A stretch of 64,000 nt of DNA from assembly GCA_937924405.1 (NCBI GenBank), contig CALDVW010000077.1, forward strand, positions 30,381 through 94,380, given 5' to 3'. Made by a program: the position numbers and the translations under genes. Shown here piece by piece: positions 17,717 through 26,928 of this stretch. Under the pieces are notes generated by a model. It was given only the letters and a program-made list of their open reading frames with translations. It did no database searches and had not been told where the DNA came from. Source of the DNA: an uncultured Lysobacterales bacterium. GTDB taxonomy: Bacteria > Pseudomonadota > Gammaproteobacteria > Xanthomonadales > SZUA-36. Each line of letters begins with the position of its first letter. The stretch's first letter is position 1.

Positions 17717-18563
17717 GGTCCTGCCATTTATCCTGCATAAGTGCAATGAGTTCCACTTCTTCCAGCAACTCTTTAACGGGCGGTATATTAAAATCCCTTT
17801 CCAGTAGCGTGGGAAACACGCCAAAGGCCTCGTATGCCATGTCCAGAATGTTCCAGACGCCAGATATGACGTCTGCGCCGTGCGTATCGACAATCAGGTC
17901 CTGTGCCTCATTGTAATGCCCGGCAATATGACCGTAAGCGATCCGCTGACCCGGTAGGGCCCGCAGAAACTCGAGGGCATCGTAACGGTGATTGACGCTG
18001 TTGACGTAAATATTGTTTACATCCAGGAGCAGGTCACAATCGGCTTCTTGCAGAACGGCCGAAATGAACTCGATTTCGCTCAGCTCCGCCCCTGGCGCTG
18101 CATAGTAAGAAACGTTTTCAATGGCGATTCTCCGCTCCAGTATGTCCTGCACCCTGTGAATCCTGCTGGCCACATATTCGACCGCTTCAGCGGTGAAGGG
18201 GATCGGCATCAGGTCATAAAGATGGCCGTCATCCGTGCAATAGCTCAGATGTTCGCTGTAACAGCGAACATCGTGCTGATCCAGAAAGTGTCGCAGTCGA
18301 TGCAGAAACGTTTCGTCCAGCGGCGACGGGCCTCCAATCGACAGGGAGAGCCCGTGGCAGACGAAAGGTACCTCGCTTGTGAATTCACGAAATTCACGGC
18401 CGGGACGGCCACCGACGCCCATCCAGTTTTCGGGTGCGGCTTCCAGGAAACTGACGGGCCCCAGGCCGTGAGAACGAAGCGGGCCCAGAAGGGCCCGTCT
18501 CAATCCCAGGCCAGCTCCCTGGACCGGATACCTGCCCGCATTCACGGGTAGGTTCCGATGCAT
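17670..18563 (-). CDS. hvfB: MNIO-family (DUF692) RiPP-modifying iron enzyme
   Basis: Multinuclear non-heme iron oxidase of the DUF692 family, a TIM-barrel enzyme that oxidises cysteines in a precursor peptide. The metal and active-site motifs are all present: [47 protein letters not shown] and LERDFNIPP. In H. influenzae the equivalent enzyme turns EGKCG cysteines into oxazolone/thioamide groups that bind Cu(I). The gene starts 21 bases after the precursor gene hvfA, and hvfC overlaps its 3' end. The chemistry in this organism is inferred from the family. Confidence 0.93.
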   Translation of the reverse strand: MHRNLPVNAGRYPVQGAGLGLRRALLGPLRSHGLGPVSFLEAAPENWMGVGGRPGREFREFTSEVPFVCHGLSLSIGGPSPLDETFLHRLRHFLDQHDVRCYSEHLSYCTDDGHLYDLMPIPFTAEAVEYVASRIHRVQDILERRIAIENVSYYAAPGAELSEIEFISAVLQEADCDLLLDVNNIYVNSVNHRYDALEFLRALPGQRIAYGHIAGHYNEAQDLIVDTHGADVISGVWNILDMAYEAFGVFPTLLERDFNIPPVKELLEEVELIALMQDKWQDHAGSFQQNRIERKQA

Positions 18564-18584
18564 GGGGCTGACACTATTATGGCC

Positions 18585-18950
18585 CTAGCTGTGGCCACCA
18601 TCACCTTCTTCAGCTTTTTCACCGCCGCATTTGCCTTCGCCGCACTTGCCTTCCTCGCCCTTTTCACCGCCACAGGAACCTTCAGCGCCTTTCTCGCCGC
18701 CACAGGAACCTTCAGCGCCTTTCTCGCCGCCGCAGGAACCTTCAGCGCCCTTCTCGCCACCGCATTTGCCTTCACCGCACTTGCCTTCTTCGGTTTTTTC
18801 GCCGCCGGCTACCAGGTAGCCAGTATCGAGATCAGCAGCTTCGAATGGATTTTCAGCAGCAATCGCAGTTGCCGATGCTGCCAGTGAAGATACGAATGCC
18901 ACGCCTACAGCAGCGGCAACGGGCTTGGTATTGATGTATTTGTCAGTCAT
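18585..18950 (-). CDS. hvfA: HvfA/bufferin-type RiPP metallophore precursor with seven EG(K/S)CG motifs
   Basis: Precursor of 121 residues. Residues 1-32 are a signal peptide (hydrophobic core AAAVGVAFVSSLAASA). Next comes the family segment NPFEAADLDTGYLVAGG, then a low-complexity core rich in Gly, Glu, Lys and Cys. The core holds seven cysteines at 58, 63, 73, 83, 93, 103 and 108, all in EG(K/S)CG: two EGKCG, three EGSCG, two EGKCG. The Ser versions sit in a ten-residue unit repeated three times. Family members are modified by DUF692 enzymes and sequester copper in the periplasm. GGAGA precedes the ATG. Which cysteines are modified is unknown. Confidence 0.9.
   Translation of the reverse strand: MTDKYINTKPVAAAVGVAFVSSLAASATAIAAENPFEAADLDTGYLVAGGEKTEEGKCGEGKCGGEKGAEGSCGGEKGAEGSCGGEKGAEGSCGGEKGEEGKCGEGKCGGEKAEEGDGGHS
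18666..18755 (-). repeat. Three 30-bp in-frame tandem repeats within hvfA
   Basis: Three almost identical 30-base units, each encoding EKGAEGSCGG (precursor residues 66-95). The nucleotide identity is near perfect (one or two silent changes), which implies recent duplication or homogenisation. The flanking EGKCG motifs are similar but not part of the perfect repeat. Copy number may vary between strains by recombination or slippage. Confidence 0.9.
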
Positions 18951-19075
18951 TTCAAAGAATCTCCATTTAGTTATGTATTCGAGCCCGCAGGCCCATGTCT
19001 CAAATCGTTTTCCTGAGCGACGTTTACAAAAATCGTCGTGCCTCGGAGCAGTTGACCGGAGGCAGTGCCGGATTA

Positions 19076-19711
19076 TTACACTTGCGTTTTAAAATTGAAA
19101 TCACAAATGTCTCTGACGATACACTCCGGGCAGTTGGGTTTTCTGGCCTTGCAGGTATACCGCCCATGCAAAATCAACCAGTGGTGAGCATCCATTTTGT
19201 ATTCATCAGGCACGACTTTTAGAAGTTTGAGCTCAACCTGAAGCGGAGTTTTACCGGGCGCCAGTCCGGTGCGGTTGGAAACCCGAAAAATATGGGTGTC
19301 AACTGCGATGGTGGGTTCTCCGAAAGCGGTATTCAATACTACGTTGGCCGTTTTCCGCCCCACTCCCGGCAGAGCCTCCAAAGACTTACGGTCATGGGGT
19401 ACCTGGCTATCATGATCGTCGATGAGAATTTGGCATGTCCTGATGATGTTTACTGCTTTCGTGTTGTAGAGGCCGATGGTCCGGATACAGGCTTTCAACT
19501 TTTCCTCCCCGAGCTCAAGCAACGACTCCGGTGTATTGGCAATCGCGTAAAGCTTTTGAGTCGCCTTGTTTACGCTCACATCAGTCGCCTGTGCGGAAAG
19601 TATTACCGCGACCAGCAATTCAAATGGAGTTTCATATTCCAGCTCGGTTTCCGGCCGGGGTATGACTGATTTCAATCGTTTGAAGAACTCTTTGCGCGCC
19701 GCGACCTTCAT
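19076..19711 (-). CDS. nth: Endonuclease III
   Basis: DNA glycosylase/AP lyase removing oxidised pyrimidines in base excision repair. The helix-hairpin-helix LPGVGRKTANVVL includes the catalytic Lys, and the catalytic Asp follows in VDTHIFRVSNR. The C-terminal 4Fe-4S cluster motif C-x6-C-x2-C-x5-C is intact. 211 residues is typical. Its ATG overlaps the rnfE stop as ATGA; rnf followed by nth is a known gammaproteobacterial operon arrangement, so it is probably transcribed with the Rnf genes. Confidence 0.97.
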   Translation of the reverse strand: MKVAARKEFFKRLKSVIPRPETELEYETPFELLVAVILSAQATDVSVNKATQKLYAIANTPESLLELGEEKLKACIRTIGLYNTKAVNIIRTCQILIDDHDSQVPHDRKSLEALPGVGRKTANVVLNTAFGEPTIAVDTHIFRVSNRTGLAPGKTPLQVELKLLKVVPDEYKMDAHHWLILHGRYTCKARKPNCPECIVRDICDFNFKTQV

Positions 19712-20436
19712 ACCGGCGACTCCTTTCCTGGTTCTTCTCCGGTCATTAAGGAGTCTCGCTTCCCTGCTTTTGCCCCGGGCTCTTTGGCGAGTTGCTCGTT
19801 GTCGCCTGAGCGCTTCGCATCCAACCAGTTTCGACCCGCGATCAGCAGGCCCAGTGCAATAAAGGCGCCCGGAGGAAGAATTGCCAGAAGAAAGCCGGGA
19901 TAGTCCGGAATCAGGGTGAGTTCAAGCGATTCGCCCAGTTGTCCGAACATCAGTCCGGCCTGGCTCATCAAAGTCCCTGATCCAACGATTTCTCTCAGCG
20001 CACCCAGTGCAATCAGTGCGAGACAAAAACCAAGACCGGTGGCCAGGCCGTCTATTACGGAAGGCAAGGGCGAGTTCCTGGAAGCGAAGGCTTCCGCCCG
20101 CCCGATGATGGCGCAATTGGTCACGATCAACGGTATGAAAATTCCCAGCACGCGGTACAGATCGTGAAACCAGGCTTGCATCAAGAGCTGGATGACGGTA
20201 ACCACTGACGCGATGATCATCACGTAAGCCGGAATGCGGATTTCCGGTCGCAACAAGCCCCTGGCTAGCGAGACCGAAAGATTGGAAACAACCAGGGTCA
20301 GCGTGGTTGCGAGTCCAAGCCCCAGGGCATTGACCACTGTGTTGCTGACAGCCAGCAGGGGGCACAGCCCCAGCAGTACGACCAGCCCGGTATTTTGCTG
20401 CCACAATCCGTCCATGAATATCTGCTTGAATTTCAC
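19708..20436 (-). CDS. rnfE: Rnf/Rsx electron transport complex subunit E
   Basis: Integral membrane subunit of the Rnf complex, which couples ferredoxin/NADH electron transfer to ion movement or, as Rsx, helps reduce SoxR. About six membrane helices are visible, with the conserved GLCPLLAVSNT and LGIFIPLIVTNCAIIGRAEAFA (paralogous to RnfA). The hydrophilic tail of about 35 residues is long for the family. GTG start overlapping the rnfG stop as GTGA. Confidence 0.95.
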   Translation of the reverse strand: MKFKQIFMDGLWQQNTGLVVLLGLCPLLAVSNTVVNALGLGLATTLTLVVSNLSVSLARGLLRPEIRIPAYVMIIASVVTVIQLLMQAWFHDLYRVLGIFIPLIVTNCAIIGRAEAFASRNSPLPSVIDGLATGLGFCLALIALGALREIVGSGTLMSQAGLMFGQLGESLELTLIPDYPGFLLAILPPGAFIALGLLIAGRNWLDAKRSGDNEQLAKEPGAKAGKRDSLMTGEEPGKESPV

Positions 20437-21068
20437 GGGGCAAGTCCTTCCAATGTCTCGGCTGGCTCGGCAAACAGGAACTCACGATTGGAATCGAAAA
20501 AGCGCAGAGCCTGGTATACGGCATCGACAATCGCACGCGGGGTAATGGTCGCCCCCGTAAACTGGTCAAAAACGCCCCCATCTCTTTTGACGGCCCATTT
20601 TTGGGGTTCAGGGTTCTGCAGGGTTTTGCCGGCAAAACTCAGAATCCAATTACTTCTCCCGGTCTCTATACCGTCACCCAATCCCGGAGTTTCCTTGTGT
20701 GAGATGACCCGTACGCCCCTCAAACTGCCGTTAAAATTGATGCCCGCCAGCAGCGTTATATTTCCGTTGTATCCACTGACTGCCTGGAATTTCATAACGA
20801 CAGCAAGGGGCTCTTCCTGAAGCCTGACCCTGTATGCCGTGACTGTCTGGCCATTTGGAAAGTGCTGTTCGTCCTGGAATGAAATCCGGTCCTGCAGCAG
20901 CGGGTTATCATGGTGATCCGGAATGAGCTGGCCCAACTGTTCCAGGATGACTCTTTTTTCCTGCTCGGCGATACGACTGGCGGTTAGCCGATCGACTCCC
21001 GCCAGCAGGCTGGTACCCAGTACCGCTACCAGGCCGAGAATGGCTGCGCTGCGCAGTATTTCCTTCAT
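20433..21068 (-). CDS. rnfG: Rnf/Rsx electron transport complex subunit G
   Basis: Periplasmic, membrane-anchored flavoprotein subunit. One N-terminal helix (AAILGLVAVLGTSLLAG) is followed by the FMN-binding domain; the motif FTGATIT carries the Thr to which FMN is attached by phosphoester, as known for RnfG and NqrC. HKETPGLG is also diagnostic. I start at the ATG 21068, overlapping the rnfD stop as ATGA; 211 residues results. The open frame extends 128 codons further upstream inside rnfD and is not coding there. Confidence 0.95.
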   Translation of the reverse strand: MKEILRSAAILGLVAVLGTSLLAGVDRLTASRIAEQEKRVILEQLGQLIPDHHDNPLLQDRISFQDEQHFPNGQTVTAYRVRLQEEPLAVVMKFQAVSGYNGNITLLAGINFNGSLRGVRVISHKETPGLGDGIETGRSNWILSFAGKTLQNPEPQKWAVKRDGGVFDQFTGATITPRAIVDAVYQALRFFDSNREFLFAEPAETLEGLAP

Positions 21069-22096
21069 TGGCCAAAAATCCTCGGCCGCGTGAACCGGTC
21101 GATGAGCGGAGCCGCCATGTTCATCAGCAAAACAGCGAAAGCAACCCCATCCGGGTAGCCACCCCAGCGTCTGATGACCAGCGTGATGATGCCGACCCCA
21201 GCACCGAAAATCAGGCGGCCGCGATTGCTGACGCAACCGCTGACAGGGTCTGTAGCAATGAAAAAGGCACCGATCATCAACGCGCCGGAAAATACGTGTT
21301 GCAAGGGCGCCGGATTGCTTCCGGAATCCAGCAGAAACGCCATCGTGCCCAACATCAGTACGCTGCCGATCATGGTGACCGGAACATGCCAGCTGATGAT
21401 GCGCTTCCACAGCAGCCACAGGCCACCAATTGCATACCAATTCGCAATCCATTCCCAGCCCAGTCCGCCGAAATCACCGAAGACGGGCGATCGACGCGCT
21501 TCAGAGGCCATTTCTCCGGCGGCGATGCTGTTGCGGATGGTGTCCAGCGGCGTGGCCTCGGTGATCGCGTCCCAGGCCAGTCCGCCCGGTGGCTGTCCAT
21601 TGGCAATGGTGATCAATACATCGCCCAGCCCAAGGTGTTCCGTCGCGATCGGGGAAGGGGGCAGCCAGGCCGTCATGGCCTGCGGAAAACTGATCAGGGC
21701 CACGACGTAACCCACCATCGCCGGATTGAACAGGTTGTGTCCCAATCCACCGTAAAGGTGTTTGGCGATAACCACGGCGAAAAACATTCCGGTCAGTGCA
21801 ATCCACCAGGGTGCCAATGGTGGAACACAAAGGGCGAACAGTATAGCGGTCAGTATCACGCTGAAATCACCCAGGAATAACTTCATCGGTTGCTTGCGGA
21901 CTTTGAGCATGAGTGCTTCAAAAATCAGGGCAAAACCGCTTGCCAGTATTATCTGCACCAGGATACCGGGCCCAAAATACCAGACATGCGCCACAATGGC
22001 GGGAGTCAGGGCAAATATGACTTGCAGCATCACGCCGGAAATTGTGGAATGGGGCTGAAAATGAGGGGCGCCGCCGGTTTTAAAACTACGGCTCAC
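21065..22096 (-). CDS. rnfD: Rnf/Rsx electron transport complex subunit D
   Basis: Membrane subunit with about nine helices and a covalent FMN site: the Thr in the EATPLDTIR segment corresponds to the flavinylated Thr of RnfD/NqrB proteins. Other family signs are GGLGHNLFNPAMVGYVV and the C-terminal DPVSGCVSNRGR and RRWGGYPDGVAFAVLLMN. 343 residues. GTG start overlapping the rnfC stop as GTGA. Confidence 0.95.
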   Translation of the reverse strand: MSRSFKTGGAPHFQPHSTISGVMLQVIFALTPAIVAHVWYFGPGILVQIILASGFALIFEALMLKVRKQPMKLFLGDFSVILTAILFALCVPPLAPWWIALTGMFFAVVIAKHLYGGLGHNLFNPAMVGYVVALISFPQAMTAWLPPSPIATEHLGLGDVLITIANGQPPGGLAWDAITEATPLDTIRNSIAAGEMASEARRSPVFGDFGGLGWEWIANWYAIGGLWLLWKRIISWHVPVTMIGSVLMLGTMAFLLDSGSNPAPLQHVFSGALMIGAFFIATDPVSGCVSNRGRLIFGAGVGIITLVIRRWGGYPDGVAFAVLLMNMAAPLIDRFTRPRIFGQ

Positions 22097-23646
22097 GACT
22101 CTCTGTCCTTCCGCGAGCGAACACGTTCAATGGCAGCCTCGATATTTTCCTGTTTATGCCGGGCGTCGCTTAGTGCCCGTTTCTTTTCTGCAATTCGATT
22201 TTTTCGATCGCGCTTCTGTCTTGCCAGTCGTTCCTCTCGTGCTTCGAATCTTTGCCTGGCAAGGCCCGCTCTTTCCTGATCCCTGGCCAGTATTTGAAGT
22301 TCGGTCTTGCCAAACCGGAACCACTCCACCAGGGGTATATGGCTGGGACAGACAAAGTCACAACAGCCGCACTCAATGCAGTCAGCGAGGCCATACTCCT
22401 CAGCGTCCTCCCAAAGGCCATTCCTGACAGACCAGTTCAATTGCTGAGGCAGCAAAATAGCCGGGCAAACCCGGGCACATTCCCCACACCTGATGCAAGG
22501 CATTTCAGCTTGCCGGGGACGGATGTCCTCTTCTGTCAGGACGAGTATGCAATTGGCAGCCTTGATGACCGGGTTGCTGTCTGAGTTGAGAGAGTAGCCC
22601 ATCATGGGCCCGCCAAGAATCAGCCGGGCTGCCCCGGCTGCATAGCCACCGCACTGATCGACCAGGTTGGAAATCGGGGTCCCGATGGGCGCCAGCAGGT
22701 TGCGGGGCTGACGCACTCCGTTTCCCGTCACCGTCACGATTCGCTCTATCAGTGGTTTGCCTTCAGTCACCGCTCTGGCAACTGCCGTTGCGGTTGCCAC
22801 GTTCTGACAGAGCAGGCCGAGGTCCGTTGGCCGGCCGCCCGACGGAACCTCGATGCCGGTCAGCACCTGGATTAACTGTTTTTCTCCACCTTCCGGATAA
22901 ATCGTCGTGACTTTTACGATCTCTATGGCGTTTGCGCCTGAGCGCTGAACCGCTTCGTTCAAAACCTGGTTCACGACGCCCATCTGATCTTCGATCGCAA
23001 TCACGGTACGATCGGCGCCAATGGCTTTCTGGAGAATGCGCGCGCCCAGGATGATGGAATCCGGATTTTCCCGCATCAACATCTCGTCGCAGCTGATATA
23101 GGGCTCGCATTCAGACCCGTTGAGGATCAATGTATGAATCCCGCGGTCATTGGCTTCATTCACCTTGTATCCGGTGGGAAATACGGCACCTCCCAATCCG
23201 ACAATGCCTGATTCCCTTATTTTCTGCCGGATTTCCTGCGGCGGTGCTTGCTCCCAGCCATTAATGGGCGCCAGGTCCCGCCAGCGATCCAGGCCGTCCG
23301 GCTTGATGACAATGCAGCGACCTTCCGCCCCTGATGGGTGGCTGATCGGATGCTTTGCAATCGCCATGACCGTACCGGATGTCGGGGCATGGATACAGCC
23401 GCTGCCCAGGTCACTGAAACAACCTATCTGGTCGCCCTTGAGGACTTTTTGCCCTGCGCTAACCGTGGCGTCCCCTTCCCGTCCTGTGTGCTGTAGCAGG
23501 GGAACAAAATAACGGGTGGCCAACGGTGCTTTCTCAACCGGGTTTTCACAGGATATTTTCTTGTTGTGGCGTAATCTCAGGCCACCGTGGAAATGGTGCA
23601 GGCGTTGTCCGGCGAGCCTGGCCTGGGCCGTTGGGTCGGGGTTCAT
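22093..23646 (-). CDS. rnfC: Rnf/Rsx electron transport complex subunit C
   Basis: Peripheral NADH- and flavin-binding subunit. It has a biotinyl-like N-terminal part, the GLGGAVFPTGYK nucleotide loop, the EPYISCDEML motif, the SLBB region, and two 4Fe-4S motifs, CIRCGECARVCP and CIECGCCDFVCP, near residues 375 and 414. The C-terminal tail of roughly 80 residues is a charged Arg/Glu/Lys coiled coil, shorter than the long repeat tail of E. coli RsxC. The ATG at 23646 overlaps the rnfB stop by one base and gives 517 residues. Confidence 0.95.
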   Translation of the reverse strand: MNPDPTAQARLAGQRLHHFHGGLRLRHNKKISCENPVEKAPLATRYFVPLLQHTGREGDATVSAGQKVLKGDQIGCFSDLGSGCIHAPTSGTVMAIAKHPISHPSGAEGRCIVIKPDGLDRWRDLAPINGWEQAPPQEIRQKIRESGIVGLGGAVFPTGYKVNEANDRGIHTLILNGSECEPYISCDEMLMRENPDSIILGARILQKAIGADRTVIAIEDQMGVVNQVLNEAVQRSGANAIEIVKVTTIYPEGGEKQLIQVLTGIEVPSGGRPTDLGLLCQNVATATAVARAVTEGKPLIERIVTVTGNGVRQPRNLLAPIGTPISNLVDQCGGYAAGAARLILGGPMMGYSLNSDSNPVIKAANCILVLTEEDIRPRQAEMPCIRCGECARVCPAILLPQQLNWSVRNGLWEDAEEYGLADCIECGCCDFVCPSHIPLVEWFRFGKTELQILARDQERAGLARQRFEAREERLARQKRDRKNRIAEKKRALSDARHKQENIEAAIERVRSRKDRES

Positions 23647-24164
23647 CAGGCAGGTCTCGGCCAGGACCATTGGTCCGGGGTGACAACCATTTCGATGCAA
23701 TCAACCGGGCAGGGCGGCAGGCACAGGTCGCAGCCGGTGCACTCAGATTCGATAACAGTGTGCATTTGCCTGGTGGCGCCGAGTATCGCGTCCACCGGGC
23801 AGGCCTGGATGCAGAGTGTGCAACCGATACAGGTTTGCTCATCGATAAGCGCGACTGATCGGGGCTTTTCCTCACCGTTATCCGGATTGAGCGGTTTTGC
23901 TTCCACACCGAGCAAGCCGGCGAGTGCCTGGATTCCGGCCTCGCCCCCCGGTGGGCATTGGTTGATTCCCGCTGCGCCCGCAGCAATGGCCTCGGCGTAT
24001 GGCCGGCAACCAGGGTAATCACATTGTCCACATTGGGTTTGTGGAAGTATGGCGTCGATCTGATCTACTACGGGATCGGTTTCAACTCTGAATTTCCGTG
24101 CCGCCCAGCCCAGCCCCAGTCCGAACAGGCTTCCCAGGATGGTTATCAATAGGATCGCTGTCAT
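23646..24164 (-). CDS. rnfB: Rnf/Rsx electron transport complex subunit B
   Basis: Iron-sulfur subunit that receives or donates electrons via ferredoxin. An N-terminal membrane helix is followed by a 4Fe-4S domain with cysteines in [15 protein letters not shown] and NQCPPGG, then two ferredoxin-type motifs, [12 protein letters not shown] and [13 protein letters not shown] use the ATG at 24164; a GTG one codon earlier is equally possible. 172 residues, slightly short but complete. Confidence 0.95.
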   Translation of the reverse strand: MTAILLITILGSLFGLGLGWAARKFRVETDPVVDQIDAILPQTQCGQCDYPGCRPYAEAIAAGAAGINQCPPGGEAGIQALAGLLGVEAKPLNPDNGEEKPRSVALIDEQTCIGCTLCIQACPVDAILGATRQMHTVIESECTGCDLCLPPCPVDCIEMVVTPDQWSWPRPA

Positions 24165-24175
24165 CACGACAATAT

Positions 24176-24757
24176 TCAGAGCCTGGCCAGGCCGGTAAAA
24201 CCCATGAACGCCAGTGCCATTAAACCGGCAGTGATCAGGCCGATGGGGGTCCCCCGGAAATGCAGGGGGACATCGGCATGCGCCATGCGTTCCCGCATTG
24301 CGGAAAACATGATCAGTACCAAGCCGAATCCTGTCGCGGCGCCAAAGCCATACAGAGCCGATTGCAAAAGGTTATGTTGCTCCTGAACATTGAGTAAGGC
24401 GACACCCAGCACCGCGCAGTTGCTGGTAATCAACGGCAGGAATATTCCGAGGATACGATACAGCAGGGGGCTGCTTTTTCGCATGACCATCTCGGTGAGC
24501 TGCACAACCGTGGCGATAACGAGAATAAAACTGAGGGTGGATAAATATTCCAGGCCCAGTGGCTGGAGCAGGTATGCACTCAGAAGATAGCTGGTCATGG
24601 AGGAAAGAGTCAGCACGAACATCGTGGCCACCGACATGCCGATGGCGCCTTCAAGCTTGTTCGATACTCCCATGAAAGGACACAGTCCCAAAAAACGTAC
24701 TAACACAAAATTGTTGGCCAGTACCGTGGATACCAGGATGAGAAAGTAACTTGTCAC
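24176..24757 (-). CDS. rnfA: Rnf/Rsx electron transport complex subunit A
   Basis: Membrane subunit with six helices, 193 residues, and the highly conserved [20 protein letters not shown] at the start plus [19 protein letters not shown]. These two opposed Cys-containing helices hold an in-membrane 2Fe-2S site together with RnfE in structurally studied complexes. GTG start overlapping the metG stop as GTGA, so the rnf genes may be partly read through from metG. Confidence 0.96.
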   Translation of the reverse strand: MTSYFLILVSTVLANNFVLVRFLGLCPFMGVSNKLEGAIGMSVATMFVLTLSSMTSYLLSAYLLQPLGLEYLSTLSFILVIATVVQLTEMVMRKSSPLLYRILGIFLPLITSNCAVLGVALLNVQEQHNLLQSALYGFGAATGFGLVLIMFSAMRERMAHADVPLHFRGTPIGLITAGLMALAFMGFTGLARL

Positions 24758-26787
24758 GTTACCCGCATACCCGGCGTTGCCCCATCGCCAGGTTCGAGAA
24801 TGTAGAGGTCGGTGCCACCGGGACCCGCAGCCAGCACCATGCCTTCGGAGGTTCCGAAACGCATTTTCCGGGGCTTGAGGTTGGCGACCATCACCGTCAG
24901 CCGTCCTTCCAACTCAGCCGGATCGTATGCCGATTTGATGCCGGCGAATACGGTTCGCGTCTCCGATCCAATGTCCAGGGTCAGTTTCAGTAACTTGTTG
25001 GCCTCCGGTATGGATTCGGCCGCGACAATCCTTGCAATACGCAGGTCGACCTTGCTGAAGTCATCGATAGTGATTTCATCAGCCAGGGCCTCGATGGATG
25101 TTTTGGAATCCGCACCCTCTTCCGAATCCGCGGGCTGCAACGACTCCTTCGAGTCCTCGATGACCCGATTTACCTTGAGTGGATCGACCCGGGTCAGCAA
25201 TGGCTGGAAGGCATTGATGGATACGTCCAGCATGGGCATATCGATCGTTCGCCAGTCACTCACGTCCAGCCGCAGGAATGCCCCGGTCCGTTCCGCGGTA
25301 AACGGTAATACAGGCGCGAGATACGTCATCAGCACGCGAAACAGGTTGATTCCCTGGGTGCATACATCGTGGACATGGGTTTCCCGGCCCTCCTCCTTGA
25401 TCTGTTGCCAGGGTTTTTCTTCATCAATATATCGGTTGGCTTCATCGGCAAGAGTCATGATCCGCCGGATTGCAGATTGGTAATTACGCCCCTCAAAATC
25501 GGCCGCAATGTCAACGCGTGCAGATATGAAACTGTCATACAGGTCGGGCCGGGGGAGTGTGCCGGAAAGCTTTCCTTCGAAACGGCGTTGAATAAAGCCC
25601 GCGCAGCGGCTGGCGATATTGACCACCTTGCCCACCACGTCGGAATTCACCCGTTGCACAAAGTCCTCGAGATTCAGGTCGATATCGGCTGTTCCGGGTC
25701 CGAGCCTGGCGGCGAAGTAATACCGGATATAGTCCGGATGGAGATGGTCCAGGTAAGTGCGCGCGCGAATGAAAGTGCCCCTTGATTTGGACATCTTTGC
25801 ACCGTCCACGGTTAAAAAACCGTGAGCATAGACGGCGGTAGGTGTTCTGAGCCCCGCTCCCATCAACATGGCCGGCCAGAACAACGTGTGAAAATACACA
25901 ATATCCTTGCCGATGAAATGATGAATTTCGGTGGTCGAGTCCTTATCCCACCAGGCATTGAAATCCAGGCCCTCGCGTTCACACAGTTCCCGGAAACTGG
26001 CCATGTAGCCCACGGGTGCGTCAACCCAGACATAGAAGTACTTGTCCTCTGTGCCGGGAATGCGGAAACCGAAATAGGGTGCGTCCCGGGATATGTCCCA
26101 GTCGCGCAGGCCATCGGTGAACCACTCCTGCAACTTGTTCTGGATTTCCGGCTGAAGTGCTCCGGATGCCATCCAGTCTTTCAGAGCATCTTCAAAATCC
26201 ACCAGGCGAACGAAATAATGTTCCGATTCCTTGATGATGGGCGCACTGCCGGTGACGGCTGAGCGCGGGTCGATCAGGTCGGTTGGTGAGTAGGTGCTGC
26301 CACAGGCCTCGCAGCTGTCTCCGTACTGGTCTTCCGTCCGGCACTTGGGGCAGGTACCGCGAATGAAGCGGTCCGGCAGGAACATGCCTTCTTCCTGATC
26401 ATAGAGTTGATTGATATTACGGCGCTCGATATAACCATTTTCATCCAGGCGCGTGTAAATTTTTTCCACCAGCTCCCGGTTGTAATCGCTGTGGGTCGAA
26501 GAATAGTTGTCAAAGCTGATGCCGAAATCACGGAAATCCTTCTTGTGTTCCTCGTTCATCATATCGATGAGTTCTTCCGGTGATTTACCTTCTGCGCGGG
26601 CCCACAACATGACGGGTGTTCCATGAGCGTCATCCGCCCAGGCAAAATAGCATTCATGACCATTTGAACGTTGAAATCTGGCCCAGATGTCTGTCTGAAT
26701 ATATTCCAGCATATGGCCCAGGTGGATCGCCCCGTTAGCGTAGGGCAGGGCGCTGGTAACCAGGATTTGCCTGTTTTTGTCCGTCAT
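24754..26787 (-). CDS. metG: Methionyl-tRNA synthetase
   Basis: Class I aminoacyl-tRNA synthetase charging tRNA-Met. Motifs: HLGH for HIGH at the start of the catalytic domain, KMSKS in [10 protein letters not shown], and a zinc knuckle with CPKC and CEAC. The C-terminal extension from about residue 570 is the tRNA-binding/dimerisation domain ([11 protein letters not shown] to GGTDLYIL). The ATG at 26787 has GGCAGGAA upstream and yields 677 residues, matching the dimeric type. Divergent from apbC, an arrangement common in gammaproteobacteria. Confidence 0.98.
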   Translation of the reverse strand: MTDKNRQILVTSALPYANGAIHLGHMLEYIQTDIWARFQRSNGHECYFAWADDAHGTPVMLWARAEGKSPEELIDMMNEEHKKDFRDFGISFDNYSSTHSDYNRELVEKIYTRLDENGYIERRNINQLYDQEEGMFLPDRFIRGTCPKCRTEDQYGDSCEACGSTYSPTDLIDPRSAVTGSAPIIKESEHYFVRLVDFEDALKDWMASGALQPEIQNKLQEWFTDGLRDWDISRDAPYFGFRIPGTEDKYFYVWVDAPVGYMASFRELCEREGLDFNAWWDKDSTTEIHHFIGKDIVYFHTLFWPAMLMGAGLRTPTAVYAHGFLTVDGAKMSKSRGTFIRARTYLDHLHPDYIRYYFAARLGPGTADIDLNLEDFVQRVNSDVVGKVVNIASRCAGFIQRRFEGKLSGTLPRPDLYDSFISARVDIAADFEGRNYQSAIRRIMTLADEANRYIDEEKPWQQIKEEGRETHVHDVCTQGINLFRVLMTYLAPVLPFTAERTGAFLRLDVSDWRTIDMPMLDVSINAFQPLLTRVDPLKVNRVIEDSKESLQPADSEEGADSKTSIEALADEITIDDFSKVDLRIARIVAAESIPEANKLLKLTLDIGSETRTVFAGIKSAYDPAELEGRLTVMVANLKPRKMRFGTSEGMVLAAGPGGTDLYILEPGDGATPGMRVT

Positions 26788-26928
26788 TTGTTCCTGCCTC
26801 TGTGAAGACCGCCCACGGTCATTCGCGAATAATCGCAAATTATCTCATGACCACGGTTCCCGATCGAGAGAGAAAAAATATACAATGGGCCGCTTTATGA
26901 ACCCAAAACCCTACAGGTCTTTATAAAC

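Noticed and set aside
18666..18755. Short direct repeats that could suggest a CRISPR array
   Set aside because: The 30-base units are contiguous with no spacers and encode an in-frame peptide repeat of the precursor.
18558..18887. A plus-strand open frame of about 109 codons opposite hvfA, rich in Phe, Ala and Thr
   Set aside because: It is the antisense shadow of the repetitive hvfA sequence; hvfA has the signal peptide, family motifs, ribosome site and operon context.
19018..19038. Inverted CGACG/CGTCG near the end of nth as a terminator
   Set aside because: Only five base pairs with an 11-base loop and no U run following, so too weak to call.
21069..21452. Long N-terminal extension of rnfG
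   Set aside because: The open frame lies wholly inside rnfD, whereas the ATG at 21068 matches the conserved RnfG start and overlaps the rnfD stop.
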